Origin: CADEEN01 sp963783785
GTDB lineage: Bacteria > Pseudomonadota > Gammaproteobacteria > Burkholderiales > Burkholderiaceae_C
DNA length: 64,000 nt
Reading direction: 5' to 3'
Assembly (NCBI GenBank): GCA_963783785.1
Contig: CAWAOQ010000017.1
Span: forward strand, 1-64,000
Shown: positions 8,260-19,381 of the stretch, piece by piece
How the letters are laid out: each line of letters begins with the position of its first letter
Position numbering within the stretch: the stretch's first letter is position 1
The notes under the pieces: generated by a model
Told to the model about the DNA's origin: nothing
The model's database searches: none
What the model saw: only the letters and a program-made list of their open reading frames with translations
Made by a program: the position numbers and the translations under genes

Positions 8260-10293
8260 TCATCGCACCGGGAACGGCCTGCGTGCTTCCCACGCCTCCA
8301 GCACCCATTCGATCGATTGCTCGACGCTGAGCGCGGAGTTGTCGAGCAACAGCGCATCTTCGGCCGGCTTGAGGGGCGCGACGCTGCGCGAACTGTCTCG
8401 CGCGTCGCGCGCCTGGAGGTCGGCGCGAAGGTCGGCGATGTTAGCTGAAATTCCTTTTGAAATCAATTGCTTATGGCGCCTTTCCGCGCGTTGGGCGGCG
8501 CTCGCTGTGAGGTAGATCTTGAGCGTGGCGTCGGGGAACACCACGGTGCCCATGTCGCGCCCGTCGGCGACCAAGCCGGGCGGGCGACGGAACGACAACT
8601 GCAGGCCGTGCAGCGCGCGGCGCACCTCGGGCAGGGCCGAGACCCGCGACGCGGCCAACCCGACCGCCTCGTCGCGCAACGTCTCGGTGACGTCTTCGCC
8701 GTCGAGCACGATGCGGCCCGGCTCGAAGCGCAGCGGCAACGCAGCGGCGAGGGCCGCGACGACCGCGGCGTCGGGTGCCGCATCGTCGATGAGGCACCCG
8801 CTGCGCTGCGCGGCGAGCGCGGCCACGCGGTACAGCGAGCCCGAGTCGAGCAGGTGGTAGCCGAGTCGCGCTGCGACTGCCGCCGCCAGCGTGCCTTTGC
8901 CCGACGCGGTGGGCCCGTCGATGGTGATTACCGGCACGTCTGCCGGCTCGCACCGGGCCAGCGCGAACAGCGTCTCGAAGTAGTCGGGGAAGGTCTTGGC
9001 GACGCACTGCGGATCCACGATCCGCACCGGCTGCGGCGGCTGCGCCCCGGCCAGCCGATTGAAAGCGGCCAGCGACGCGCACATCGCCATGCGGTGGTCG
9101 TCGTAGGTGTGGATGCTCGCGGCTTGCCAGTGCGCCGGTGGTGCGACCCGAATCCAGTCGCGGCCCTCGGCCACGTTGGCGCCGAGCTTGCGCAGTTCGG
9201 CGGCCATGGCGGCGATGCGGTCGGTTTCCTTCACGCGCCAGCTGGCGATGTTGGTCAGCGTCGTCGGACCGTCGGCGTACAGCGCCATCATCGCCAGCGT
9301 CATCGCCGCGTCGGGGATATGGTTGCAGTCGAGCGTGAGGGCCCGCAGTGGCCAGGCACCGCGGCGCACCTCCAGCGCGTTGGCCTCGCTGCGCACGTCG
9401 GCGCCCATCGCACGGGCAGCTTCGACGAAGCGGATATCGCCCTGGATCGACGCATCACCGACACCCTCGATGCGTACCGGCGCGCCGGTCGCAGCCAGCG
9501 CACCGACCGCGATGAAATAGGAAGCTGAAGAGGCGTCGCCCTCGACGTGGATCGCGCCGGGGGAGCGATAGGTACTGCAGGCCGGAATCGTGAAGCGCTG
9601 CCAGGCGTCGCGCTGCACGGCAATGCCGAAGCGCGCCAGCAATGCCAGCGTGATATCGACGTAGGGCTTGGAGATCAGCTCGCCCTGCACCTCGACGGTG
9701 ATCGGCCCCTGCGCCGTGGCCAGCGGCAGCGCCATCAGCAGGGCGGTGAGGAACTGGCTCGAGACGTCGCCGCGCACGCGGATCGGTGCGGCGGTCGCCA
9801 ATGCGCCGCCAGCATCGCCACTCACCGCCAGCGGCGGGTAGCCGACCGTGCCAAGCTCATCGACACGGCAGCCCAGTTGGCGCAGGGCCGCCACCAGGTC
9901 GCCGATCGGCCGCTCGTGCATGCGCGCCACGCCACGCAATTCGAATCGACCGCCCTGCAGCGCGGTGAGCACCGCCAGCGCGGCCGCCAGTGGGCGCATC
10001 GCGGTGCCGGCATTGCCCAGGAACAGCGAGGCCTGCTGGACCGCCAGCTGGCCGCCGAGCCCGCGCACGCGCAGCACGCCGGCGTCGCGCTCGACGCCGC
10101 AGCCCAGTTGCTGCAGCGCCGTGAGCATCACCCGCGTGTCGTCGGAATCGAGCAGATCGTGGATCGCGGTCGTGCCGGCGGCCAGGCCGGCCAGCAGCAG
10201 CACGCGATTCGAGATGCTTTTGGAGCCAGGCAGCACCACCGTGCCGGCGGCGCTGCGAAGGGGGGGCAGGTCGAGGAACGGGATCGCGAACAT
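8260..10293 (-). CDS. aroA-cmk: bifunctional 3-phosphoshikimate 1-carboxyvinyltransferase / cytidylate kinase
   Basis: A 677-residue fusion of two enzymes that are separate in most bacteria. Residues ~1-445 are EPSP synthase (AroA), with the PEP/shikimate motif LPGSKSISNR near the N-terminus and a C-terminal DDHRMAM motif; it makes EPSP in the chorismate pathway. From ~450 the CMP kinase begins, with P-loop DGPTASGKGT and the GRDMGTVVFPDA motif; it phosphorylates CMP and dCMP. The ATG at 10293 fits the AroA family start; a GTG at 10311 would overlap tyrA and is less likely. The gene follows tyrA by seven bases and precedes rpsA. Such fusions are known in some Burkholderiales. The frame is intact. 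Confidence 0.93.
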   Translation of the reverse strand: MFAIPFLDLPPLRSAAGTVVLPGSKSISNRVLLLAGLAAGTTAIHDLLDSDDTRVMLTALQQLGCGVERDAGVLRVRGLGGQLAVQQASLFLGNAGTAMRPLAAALAVLTALQGGRFELRGVARMHERPIGDLVAALRQLGCRVDELGTVGYPPLAVSGDAGGALATAAPIRVRGDVSSQFLTALLMALPLATAQGPITVEVQGELISKPYVDITLALLARFGIAVQRDAWQRFTIPACSTYRSPGAIHVEGDASSASYFIAVGALAATGAPVRIEGVGDASIQGDIRFVEAARAMGADVRSEANALEVRRGAWPLRALTLDCNHIPDAAMTLAMMALYADGPTTLTNIASWRVKETDRIAAMAAELRKLGANVAEGRDWIRVAPPAHWQAASIHTYDDHRMAMCASLAAFNRLAGAQPPQPVRIVDPQCVAKTFPDYFETLFALARCEPADVPVITIDGPTASGKGTLAAAVAARLGYHLLDSGSLYRVAALAAQRSGCLIDDAAPDAAVVAALAAALPLRFEPGRIVLDGEDVTETLRDEAVGLAASRVSALPEVRRALHGLQLSFRRPPGLVADGRDMGTVVFPDATLKIYLTASAAQRAERRHKQLISKGISANIADLRADLQARDARDSSRSVAPLKPAEDALLLDNSALSVEQSIEWVLEAWEARRPFPVR

Positions 10294-10300
10294 GCCGCGG

Positions 10301-11188
10301 TCAATGCGCACCGGGCGTCTTGACGCCGGCGCTCATCTGCCAGCCGGCACGCGCCTCGGACGATTGGCGCAGCAGATCCTCCAGCGCCTCGACATTGCCC
10401 GACCGCATCACGTGCTCGAGCGCGTCGAGCGTGTGCCGAAAACGCAGCGACTGCTTGAGGATCTCCTCGCGGTTGGAGACCAGGATGTCGCGCCAGACGG
10501 CGGGATCACTGGCAGCGATGCGGGTGAAATCGCGAAAGCCCGGCCCGGCCAGGGCCAGGAAGTCCTGCCCCGCCGGCTGCTTGGCCACCGCACTGAAGTA
10601 GGCGAAAGCAAGCAGGTGCGGCAGGTGGCTGACCGCAGCGAAAGCGGCATCGTGGTTCTCGGGTGTCATCTTCAACACCTGGGCGCCGATCGCGCTCCAC
10701 ACGTCGGTGGCCTTTTGCACCAGCTCGGGCTGGGTGCTGGATAGCGGTGTCAGGATCACTTGGCGGCCGCTGTACAGCGTGGCATCGGCGTTGGCGATGC
10801 CGGCCACCTCCTTGCCGGCGATCGGATGTGCTGGCACGAAGCTGGGGATGCGTTCCTTCAACACTCGGCGCGCGGCATCCACGACATCGCGCTTGGTCGA
10901 GCCGACGTCCATGAACAGCACGCCCGGCTCGACCAGGTGGCGGATCGCCTTGAACGTGGCTTCGGTGGCCGCGACCGGCACGGCGATCAGCACGATGTCG
11001 GAGCCGGAGACTGCCAGCAGCGCCGACTCGGCGGCGTCGTCGATGACGCCGAGCTTCTTTGCGCGCTCGGTGGTCGACGGCGACTTGCTGTAGCCGATGA
11101 CGCGCTTGACCAGCCCGGCGCGCTTCAATGCGAGCGCGAACGAGCCGCCCATCAGGCCACAGCCGATCACACCGAGCTGGTTGAACAT
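10301..11188 (-). CDS. tyrA: prephenate dehydrogenase
   Basis: A 295-residue NAD(P)-dependent dehydrogenase converting prephenate to 4-hydroxyphenylpyruvate in tyrosine synthesis. The N-terminal nucleotide-binding fold begins GVIGCGLMGGSFALAL; later VGSTKRDVV and PAHPIAGKE(V) carry the conserved catalytic-region residues including His. The ATG at 11188 precedes the Rossmann motif by four residues. It lies 14 bases after pheA and 7 bases before aroA-cmk, so pheA-tyrA-aroA/cmk form an aromatic amino-acid operon. Confidence 0.94.
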   Translation of the reverse strand: MFNQLGVIGCGLMGGSFALALKRAGLVKRVIGYSKSPSTTERAKKLGVIDDAAESALLAVSGSDIVLIAVPVAATEATFKAIRHLVEPGVLFMDVGSTKRDVVDAARRVLKERIPSFVPAHPIAGKEVAGIANADATLYSGRQVILTPLSSTQPELVQKATDVWSAIGAQVLKMTPENHDAAFAAVSHLPHLLAFAYFSAVAKQPAGQDFLALAGPGFRDFTRIAASDPAVWRDILVSNREEILKQSLRFRHTLDALEHVMRSGNVEALEDLLRQSSEARAGWQMSAGVKTPGAH

Positions 11189-11202
11189 CGTCGTGCCTGG
11201 GG

Positions 11203-12303
11203 CTAGTGGGTGTCCAGCGGATACGTGCCCAGCAGCTTGTAGAACGCACACACGCTGCGCAGTTCCTTCAACGCCGTGGCCACATGCGGTTCGTCGGGAT
11301 GGCCGGCGATGTCGATGTAGAAGTAGTACTCCCACTGGCCCGAACGCGCCGGCCGCGACTCGAAGCGTGTCATCGACACGCCGTGCACCTTCAGCGGCAC
11401 CAGCATGTCGTGCACCGCGCCCGGCTGGTTGGCCACCGACACCACCAGGCTGGTGCAGTCGTGGCCCGAAGCCCGCGGTAGGGGGTGGCGATCGGCCAGC
11501 GTGACGATGGCAAAACGGGTGCGGTTGTGGGGGTCGTCCTGGATCGCCGGCGCCACCACGTGCAAGCCGTACTCGCTGGCTGCGCGCTCGCTGGCGATGC
11601 CCGCCAGCGCCGCGTCCAGCGACGCCATCCGCGCGCCTTCGGCGTTGCTGGCGACCGGTCGGCGCTCGACGTTGGGCAGGTGGTTGGACAGCCAGCTGTG
11701 GCACTGCGCCAGCGCTTGCGGATGCGCACACACCGCGGTGATGCCGTCGAGCGAGTCCAGCTTCCTGAGCAGGTTGTGGCGCACGAACAGGCTGGTCTCG
11801 CCGATGATCGCCAGCGGGGTGGTCAGGAACAGGTCGAGCGAGCGTGCGACCACGCCTTCGGTCGAGTTCTCGACCGGCACGACGCCGAAGTCGGCAGCGC
11901 CACCGGCAGTGCTGCGAAACACCTCGTCGATGCTGGCACAGGGTACACGGACGATCGACGAGCCGAAGTAGCCGAGTGCGGCGAGTTCACTGAACGTGCC
12001 TGCCGGGCCCAGGTAGGCGACCCGCGTCGGCGTCTCGAGCGCGCGGCACGCGGACATGATCTCGCGCCAGATCGGCGCGATGCTTGCAGTCTGCAACGGC
12101 CCGGGATTGACCGCCTTGAGGGCATCGATCACCTGCGCTTCACGTTCGGGCCGGAACACCACCGAACCTTCGTGCTTCTTGATCTCGCCAACTGCCAACG
12201 CCAGCTCTGCGCGGCGATTGAGCAGCGCCAGCAGCTCGCGGTCGACGGCGTCGATCTGCGCGCGGAGCGCGCCCAGGTTGCCCTCGGCCCCGGCGCCGCT
12301 CAT
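11203..12303 (-). CDS. pheA: bifunctional chorismate mutase / prephenate dehydratase (P-protein)
   Basis: A 366-residue three-domain enzyme of phenylalanine synthesis. Residues ~10-95 form an AroQ-type chorismate mutase (LRAQIDAVDRELLALLNRRAELA), ~100-280 the prephenate dehydratase (YLGPAGTFSE; VPVENSTEG; NRTRFAI), and ~290-366 an ACT domain for feedback by phenylalanine (LVVSVANQPGAVHDML; ESRP). The ATG at 12303 gives the usual length; an in-frame GTG at 12360 would add 19 poorly conserved residues. It is followed closely by tyrA. Confidence 0.94.
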   Translation of the reverse strand: MSGAGAEGNLGALRAQIDAVDRELLALLNRRAELALAVGEIKKHEGSVVFRPEREAQVIDALKAVNPGPLQTASIAPIWREIMSACRALETPTRVAYLGPAGTFSELAALGYFGSSIVRVPCASIDEVFRSTAGGAADFGVVPVENSTEGVVARSLDLFLTTPLAIIGETSLFVRHNLLRKLDSLDGITAVCAHPQALAQCHSWLSNHLPNVERRPVASNAEGARMASLDAALAGIASERAASEYGLHVVAPAIQDDPHNRTRFAIVTLADRHPLPRASGHDCTSLVVSVANQPGAVHDMLVPLKVHGVSMTRFESRPARSGQWEYYFYIDIAGHPDEPHVATALKELRSVCAFYKLLGTYPLDTH

Positions 12304-12366
12304 GTCCGGCTGGCGCGAGCCGCTCGGGCCCGCCACTGCGATGACATGACTCGGGTGCACATGGGT

Positions 12367-12986
12367 CTACTTGCTCGCCGGTCGTGCCGGGGGCTTGGCG
12401 GCGGGCTTCGGGTCGGGCCGCGGTGTGCCGCCGCTGCCGCTGGCGGCGGCTGCCGGTGGTGCGCCGAGCGCGCTGCGCACCTTCTGGTCGAGCGCCTGCA
12501 ACTTCGGCTCGACCAGCGGACGGGCCTCCACCACCAGCTTCTGCATCAAGCTGCTCTGCATCTCGCCGCCGGCTTGCTGGAATTTCCTGTTCACTGGGGA
12601 CTCGAACCAGGCCACGAGTTGTTTGAGTTCGTCTTCGGTGAATTTCTCCTCGAGCACCACGCCGACGGTCGAGGGCGCGAGCTTGATCGCACGTTCGCGC
12701 ACCAGCGGGTAAGCCTCGTCGATGTATCTCTTCACGTCGGCCTCGATGCTCTTGCCGATGGCCTCGCGCTTGTCCGCGGGGATCTGTGTCTGCAATACTT
12801 CACCGGCCTGCTGCATCATCTGCGCAGCCGGGCGTTCGACCAGGTTGCGCGCGGCCCCTTCCAGCGCGGGTTGTTGCAGTTGCAGCAGCTTCTGCACCAG
12901 TTCCTTCTTGGCCGGCGAGGCGGTGTTCTGTGCCTGCGTCAGCGAACTGGCGACGAGCAACAGCGCACACAGAAGACTTCGGGACA

Positions 12987-12987
<1 letters not shown>
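12367..12987 (-). CDS. exported DUF2059 domain-containing protein
   Basis: A 206-residue protein with a signal peptide (hydrophobic CALLLVASSLTQAQ, cleavage near residue 20) and a DUF2059-type helical domain (about 85-155) with EEKFTEDELKQLVAWFESPV. The C-terminal 35 residues are low-complexity Ala/Pro/Gly/Lys. It is expected in the periplasm; the function of DUF2059 proteins is not established. The ATG at 12987 overlaps the gyrA stop as TGATG, so it is coupled to gyrA. In many related genomes serC lies in the gyrA-pheA interval; here this gene is the only one present. Confidence 0.8.
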
Positions 12988-15629
<2,642 letters not shown>

Positions 15630-15894
15630 GGGGTGCGCAGAAGGGAGGGCGGGCGGGCGCAGGGGCCTGCCGCGAAGGAGTCGGGAATTCTATTCGTCGG
15701 CGGCTGTGGCACTCGCGCAACATCGGAGCGACTGGCGCACGCTCTGCGCCGCCAAAATGCAGCCCGCCGAGGAACCTCTGGCACAATGACTCGGTCGGTG
15801 GTGAGCGCTCGCCAAACCGGGTGTTTGCCAGGTTATCTCGCTTCCGATTTGGACGTTTCGCAGGCAACTGCGGCTTTCCTTGAGAGGAGAATCA
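15630..15894. promoter_or_regulatory. divergent gyrA / ompA promoter region
   Basis: The 265 bases between the divergent gyrA and ompA starts hold no convincing gene. They must carry both promoters. A strong ribosome binding site GAGAGGAGA lies just before the ompA ATG (15895). I could not assign -35/-10 boxes with confidence. Confidence 0.4.
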
Positions 15895-16254
15895 ATGAAG
15901 AAATTGAACAAGGTGGCGATGCTCTTCGCATCCGCCTTTGTCGCCATCCCGATGGCCGCCAGTGCCCAAACCCCTACCCCTGAGCAGTTCAAGTATGCAA
16001 GTGGTGCGGATAACTGGCGCTCGACTGACGGCACCGTCTGGAAGAACGGCACCAACGAGCTTTGCTGGCGTGACGCATCTTGGACGCCGGCCACGGCGCA
16101 CCCGAACTGCGATGGCGCTGCCAAGCCGCCGCCGCCCCCGCCGCCGGCCCCCGCGGTAGCCCCGCCGCCGCCGCCCCCGCCGCGCACCAGCGCCGCCGCC
16201 CCCGCCGCCCCCGCCGCCCGCACCGGTGAGCGAGAAGGTGACCTTCGCGGCTGA
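15895..16254 (+). CDS. ompA: OmpA family protein, N-terminal part (split by frameshift)
   Basis: The first part of an outer-membrane OmpA-like protein: ATG at 15895 after GAGAGGAGA, a signal peptide (MLFASAFVAIPMAASAQ, cleavage around residue 24), a short mature region with WKNGTNELCWRD and a proline-rich linker (from about 16130). In the linker the frame is lost: about one extra base between 16160 and 16184 moves the reading frame, and the current frame runs into an unrelated stop at 16254. Removing one C near 16183 would join it to the peptidoglycan-binding domain at 16226. A GC-rich repeat of CCG/GCC codons is an easy place for a sequencing slip. The intact protein would be about 230 residues. 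Confidence 0.8.
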   Translation: MKKLNKVAMLFASAFVAIPMAASAQTPTPEQFKYASGADNWRSTDGTVWKNGTNELCWRDASWTPATAHPNCDGAAKPPPPPPPAPAVAPPPPPPPRTSAAAPAAPAARTGEREGDLRG

Positions 16255-16588
16255 CGCGTTCTTCGATACCGGCAAGTCGGTGTTGAAGCCCGAAGCCAAG
16301 GCCAAGCTCGACGATCTCGTCAGCAAGACCGCCGGCATCAACCTCGAAGTGATCATCGCCGTCGGCCACACCGACAGCGACGGCTCCGACGCTTACAACC
16401 AGAAGCTGTCGGTGGCCCGCTCCGAAGCCGTCAAGGCCTACCTGACGGGCAAGGGCATCGAGAAGAACCGCGTGTACACCGAAGGCAAGGGCGAGAAGCA
16501 GCCCGTGGCCGACAACAAGACCAAGGAAGGCAAGGCGAAGAACCGCCGTGTCGAGATCGAGGTCGTCGGTACGCGCACCAAGAAGTAA
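16226..16588 (+). CDS. ompA: OmpA-like peptidoglycan-binding domain (C-terminal part of the split ompA)
   Basis: A 120-residue OmpA-C domain read from a GTG, though it is probably the continuation of the gene starting at 15895. It shows VTFAADAFFDTGKSVLKPEAK, then the core GHTDSDGSDAYNQKLSVARS with the conserved Asp and, downstream, KNRRVEIEV, whose Arg binds diaminopimelate of peptidoglycan. The domain ties the outer membrane to the cell wall. A strong terminator follows. No ribosome binding site precedes 16226, which supports the one-gene view. Confidence 0.85.
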   Translation: MSEKVTFAADAFFDTGKSVLKPEAKAKLDDLVSKTAGINLEVIIAVGHTDSDGSDAYNQKLSVARSEAVKAYLTGKGIEKNRVYTEGKGEKQPVADNKTKEGKAKNRRVEIEVVGTRTKK

Positions 16589-16612
16589 TCGGCTCGCCGA
16601 CTCCTTCGAAGG

Positions 16613-16636
16613 AAACCCCGCTGCGGCGGGGTTTTC
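16613..16636 (+). terminator. intrinsic terminator of ompA
   Basis: A 6-bp GC stem (CCCCGC/GCGGGG, loop TGCG) flanked by AAA and TTTT, ending in TTTTCTGTTT, 25 bases after the ompA stop. A textbook rho-independent terminator for an abundant mRNA. Confidence 0.9.
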
Positions 16637-16668
16637 TGTTTGTGGACAGGAATCGCTAGCATCCCGCC

Positions 16669-17388
16669 ATGACAATCAATGCCGATCCCCAGGAACTGTC
16701 CAAATTCAGCGAGCTCGCTCACCGCTGGTGGGATCCGACGAGCGAATTCAAGCCGCTGCACCAGATCAATCCGTTGCGGCTCGACTGGATCGAGCGGCTC
16801 GCGGGTGCCGACGGGTTGCGCGGCAAGCGTGTGCTCGACATCGGCTGCGGCGGCGGCATCCTTGCCGAGTCGATGGCGCGGCGCGGCGCGGCCCAGGTGG
16901 TGGGTGTGGACCTGGCCGTCAAGCCGCTGAAGGTGGCGCAGCTTCATGCGCTCGAAGCTGGCGTTGACAACCTGGACTACCGCGAGATCGCCGCCGAGGC
17001 CCTGGCCGCCGAGAGCCCCTCCGCCTTCGACATCGTGACCTGCATGGAGATGCTCGAGCATGTGCCCGATCCGGCTTCGATCGTTCGGGCGTGCGCGACA
17101 CTGGTCAAGCCGGGCGGGCAGGTGTTCTTCTCGACGATCAACCGCAATCCGAAGTCGTTCCTGTTCGCAATCGTCGGTGCCGAGCATGTGCTGAAACTGC
17201 TGCCCAAGGGCACGCACGAATACGCCAAGTTCATCCGGCCGAGCGAACTGGCGCAGTGGTGCCGCGACGCCGGATTGCTCATCGAGCACACCCGGGGCAT
17301 GGAATACAACCCCTTGACCGGGCGTTACTGGCTGTCGGGCGACACCAGCGTGAATTACCTGTTTGGCTGTCGCCTGCCGGCGCCATGA
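16669..17388 (+). CDS. ubiG: bifunctional 2-polyprenyl-6-hydroxyphenol methylase / 3-demethylubiquinol 3-O-methyltransferase
   Basis: A 239-residue class I SAM methyltransferase carrying out both O-methylations of ubiquinone synthesis. It begins with the family-specific KFSELAHRWWDP, has the SAM loop VLDIGCGGGILAESMA (about residues 63-78), and the typical C-terminal block HEYAKFIRPSEL with GMEYNPLTGRYWL. The ATG at 16669 follows AGGAA. The stop overlaps the gph start as ATGA, the common ubiG-gph arrangement in proteobacteria. The frame is intact. Confidence 0.96.
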   Translation: MTINADPQELSKFSELAHRWWDPTSEFKPLHQINPLRLDWIERLAGADGLRGKRVLDIGCGGGILAESMARRGAAQVVGVDLAVKPLKVAQLHALEAGVDNLDYREIAAEALAAESPSAFDIVTCMEMLEHVPDPASIVRACATLVKPGGQVFFSTINRNPKSFLFAIVGAEHVLKLLPKGTHEYAKFIRPSELAQWCRDAGLLIEHTRGMEYNPLTGRYWLSGDTSVNYLFGCRLPAP

Positions 17389-18051
17389 CTGTTGCCGCAC
17401 CGCTGGTGCTGTTCGATCTCGACGGCACCCTCGTCGACAGCGCGCCGGACCTCGCCGCCGCGGCCAACGCGATGCGCGCGGCGCGGGGGCTGGAGCCACT
17501 GCCGTTCGCCGCGTTGCGACCGATGGTGGGTTCCGGTGCGCGTGGCATGGTCGGCATCGCGCTCGGTGTCAGGCCCGATGAGGACGCGTTCGCTGGCGCT
17601 GCGCGATGAGTTCCTGCAGCGCTACGCGGCGGGGCTGCTTCAGCGTACCGCGGTGTTCGAGGCCATGGTGCCGGTGCTGGAACGCCTCGACGCCGAGGGC
17701 TGGCGTTGGGGCATCGTGACCAACAAGGCCGAGCGCTTCACGCGCCCGCTGGTCGAAGGTTTGGGCCTGCACGGGCGGGCGGCGGTGGTGATCAGCGGCG
17801 ACACGACGCCGCACAGCAAACCACATCCCGCGCCGCTGCTGGAGGCGGCGCGCCGCACCGGTGTCGCGGCAGCGGCCTGCGTCTATGTCGGCGACGACTT
17901 GCGGGACGTCCAGGCAGGTCATGCCGCTGGCATGGTGACGCTGGCTGCGGCCTGGGGCTACCTGGGTGAGGGCGCTCCGATCGAGGCCTGGGGAGCCCAC
18001 GCCGTGCTGGCCGAACCGGGTGCGCTCTTGCAATGGCTGCAGATGTCCTAA
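17385..18051 (+). CDS. gph: phosphoglycolate phosphatase (frameshifted)
   Basis: A HAD-superfamily phosphatase that removes 2-phosphoglycolate, for example after DNA repair. HAD motif I is LFDLDGTLVDSAPDL (about residue 8), motif III with Lys is in TPHSKPHP, and motif IV is VYVGDDLRDVQAG. The reading frame from ATG 17385 (ATGA overlap with ubiG) breaks at about 17585-17600: the end of the first segment (RPDEDAFA) continues as LRDEFLQRY in the +1 frame and then runs intact to TAA at 18051. One extra base explains it; both halves are well conserved, so a sequence error is likely. The -10 box of ssrA lies over its stop codon. Confidence 0.85.
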
Positions 18052-18054
18052 AAT
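18028..18054 (+). promoter_or_regulatory. candidate ssrA promoter inside the end of gph
   Basis: TTGCAA (18028-18033) and TAAAAT (18049-18054) resemble sigma-70 -35 and -10 boxes, although the spacer is only 15 bases. The -10 box contains the gph stop codon TAA. The mature tmRNA begins 11 bases downstream. Confidence 0.4.
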
Positions 18055-18064
18055 ACGCGCTCCT

Positions 18065-18436
18065 GGGGCCGACCTGGTTTCGACGTGGGTACGGATCCGG
18101 CGCAGGGCATGCCGAGCACCAGTTCGCTCGTAAATCCACTGGAAACAAAGTAACTGCGAACGATCAAACGTACGCACTCGCCGCTTAAAACCGGTGAGCC
18201 TCTCAACGGCAGGCCGATGGGCCGGGTTGAAGGTCGCAAGACCAACGACTGAGAGGTCATTCACATCGGCTGGTGTTGAACCGGGTCACTCGGTTCAAGA
18301 CGAGATTCAGTGACTGGCTCCGAAAGTAGCGTGCTGCTGCGCGACCGAGGAGTGAGAAACAAATCAGCCAGCTACGCATGTAGAACTGTCCGGTGATGGT
18401 TTACGGACGCGGGTTCGATTCCCGCCGGCTCCACCA
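18065..18436 (+). ncRNA. ssrA: transfer-messenger RNA
   Basis: One-piece tmRNA that rescues stalled ribosomes. The 5' end GGGGCCGACCTGGTTTCGACG pairs its GGGGCCG with CGGCTCC at the 3' end to form the acceptor stem; the tRNA-like T-arm GGTTCGATTCC and the encoded CCA (18434-18436) are present. The tag reading frame is at 18156-18188 and encodes ANDQTYALAA followed by TAA, a typical ALAA proteolysis tag. The length of about 372 nt is normal. It lies between gph and an IclR regulator. Confidence 0.96.
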
Positions 18437-18446
18437 TCTTCTTGTT

Positions 18447-18468
18447 GCAAGGCCTGTGAAGGCCTTGC
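18447..18468. terminator. hairpin between ssrA and the convergent IclR gene
   Basis: A perfect 8-bp stem (GCAAGGCC/GGCCTTGC) with loop TGTGAA sits between the 3' ends of ssrA and the convergent regulator. There is no clear T-tract on either side, so it may serve both genes as a weak bidirectional terminator. Confidence 0.5.
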
Positions 18469-18470
18469 GA

Positions 18471-19269
18471 TCACGCTTTCATCTGCAAGGTGCTCGAAAT
18501 GCGCGCTGCGGCAGCGCGCAATGGCGACAGGCAGCGTTGCAGCATCTGCGCGGGCGGATTGGCCACCGCCTGCGCGCTGAGATTCAGCGCCGCGATGACA
18601 CGGCCGCTGCGGTCGCTGATCGGTGCAGCCAGTGACACGAGGCCTGCCTCGAGTTCCTGATCGACGAGGCACCAGCCCTGTTCGCGCACGCGTGCGATCT
18701 CTGCCATCAGCGCGTCGTGCGTCGGTCAAGGTTCGCGCCGTCATCGCGGGCCGAGCCGCTGCCAGCAGACGCTGGCTGGCCTCATCGGGCGGCAGGCCGG
18801 CAAGCAACACGCGGCCCATCGACGTGCAGAAGGCCGGCAGGCGGCTGCCGATGCCCAGCGTGATGCTCATGATGCGGTGAGTCGGCACGCGCAGCACATA
18901 GACGATGTCGCTGCCGTCGAGCACGGCGGCAGAACACGATTCCTTGACCTCGGCAACCAGAGCTTCCATGACCGGCTCGGCGAGGTTCCAGAGCGGCAGT
19001 GATGACAGGTACGCAAAGCCGAGGTCCAGCGTGCGTGCCGTGAGATGGAACTGGCGGCCTTCGCTGCGCACGTAGCCGAGCCCTTCGAGGGTCAACAGGA
19101 TGCGACGTGCGCCGGCCCGTGTCAGGCCGGTGCGCGCGGCCACTTCTGACAGCGTCTGGCTTGGCGCGCCGGCACCGAAGCTGCGAATGACCGCCAGGCC
19201 GCGCGCGAACGATTGCACATACGTGTCGCTGGGCTTGGGTGCGTCGCTGGGCGGGACGGGCGTGTTCAT
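18471..19269 (-). CDS. IclR family transcriptional regulator (frameshifted)
   Basis: A ~265-residue regulator of the IclR/PcaR/PobR group. The N-terminus DTYVQSFARGLAVIRSF and the winged helix-turn-helix (about residues 40-75, LSEVAARTGLTRAGARRILLTL) are clear; the effector domain continues with RIMSITLGIGSRLPAFCTSMGRVLLAG. At about 18715-18725 the frame changes by one base: the C-terminal part reads MAEIARVREQGWCLVDQELEAG in another frame and ends at 18471. Relatives control aromatic catabolism, but no such target adjoins it; it is convergent with ssrA and ~110 bases upstream-divergent from the AIM24-like gene. The break looks like a one-base insertion error. Confidence 0.8.
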
Positions 19270-19381
19270 GGGATGGATGCAGGCGATTATCCGGGGCGAA
19301 GCCCGGTCGGTGGCCGCGGCCCGCCCGCCGCATTCGCTACCATCGCTGCCGTTTCCTGAGTGGCCTGCGGAGGACGACGTG

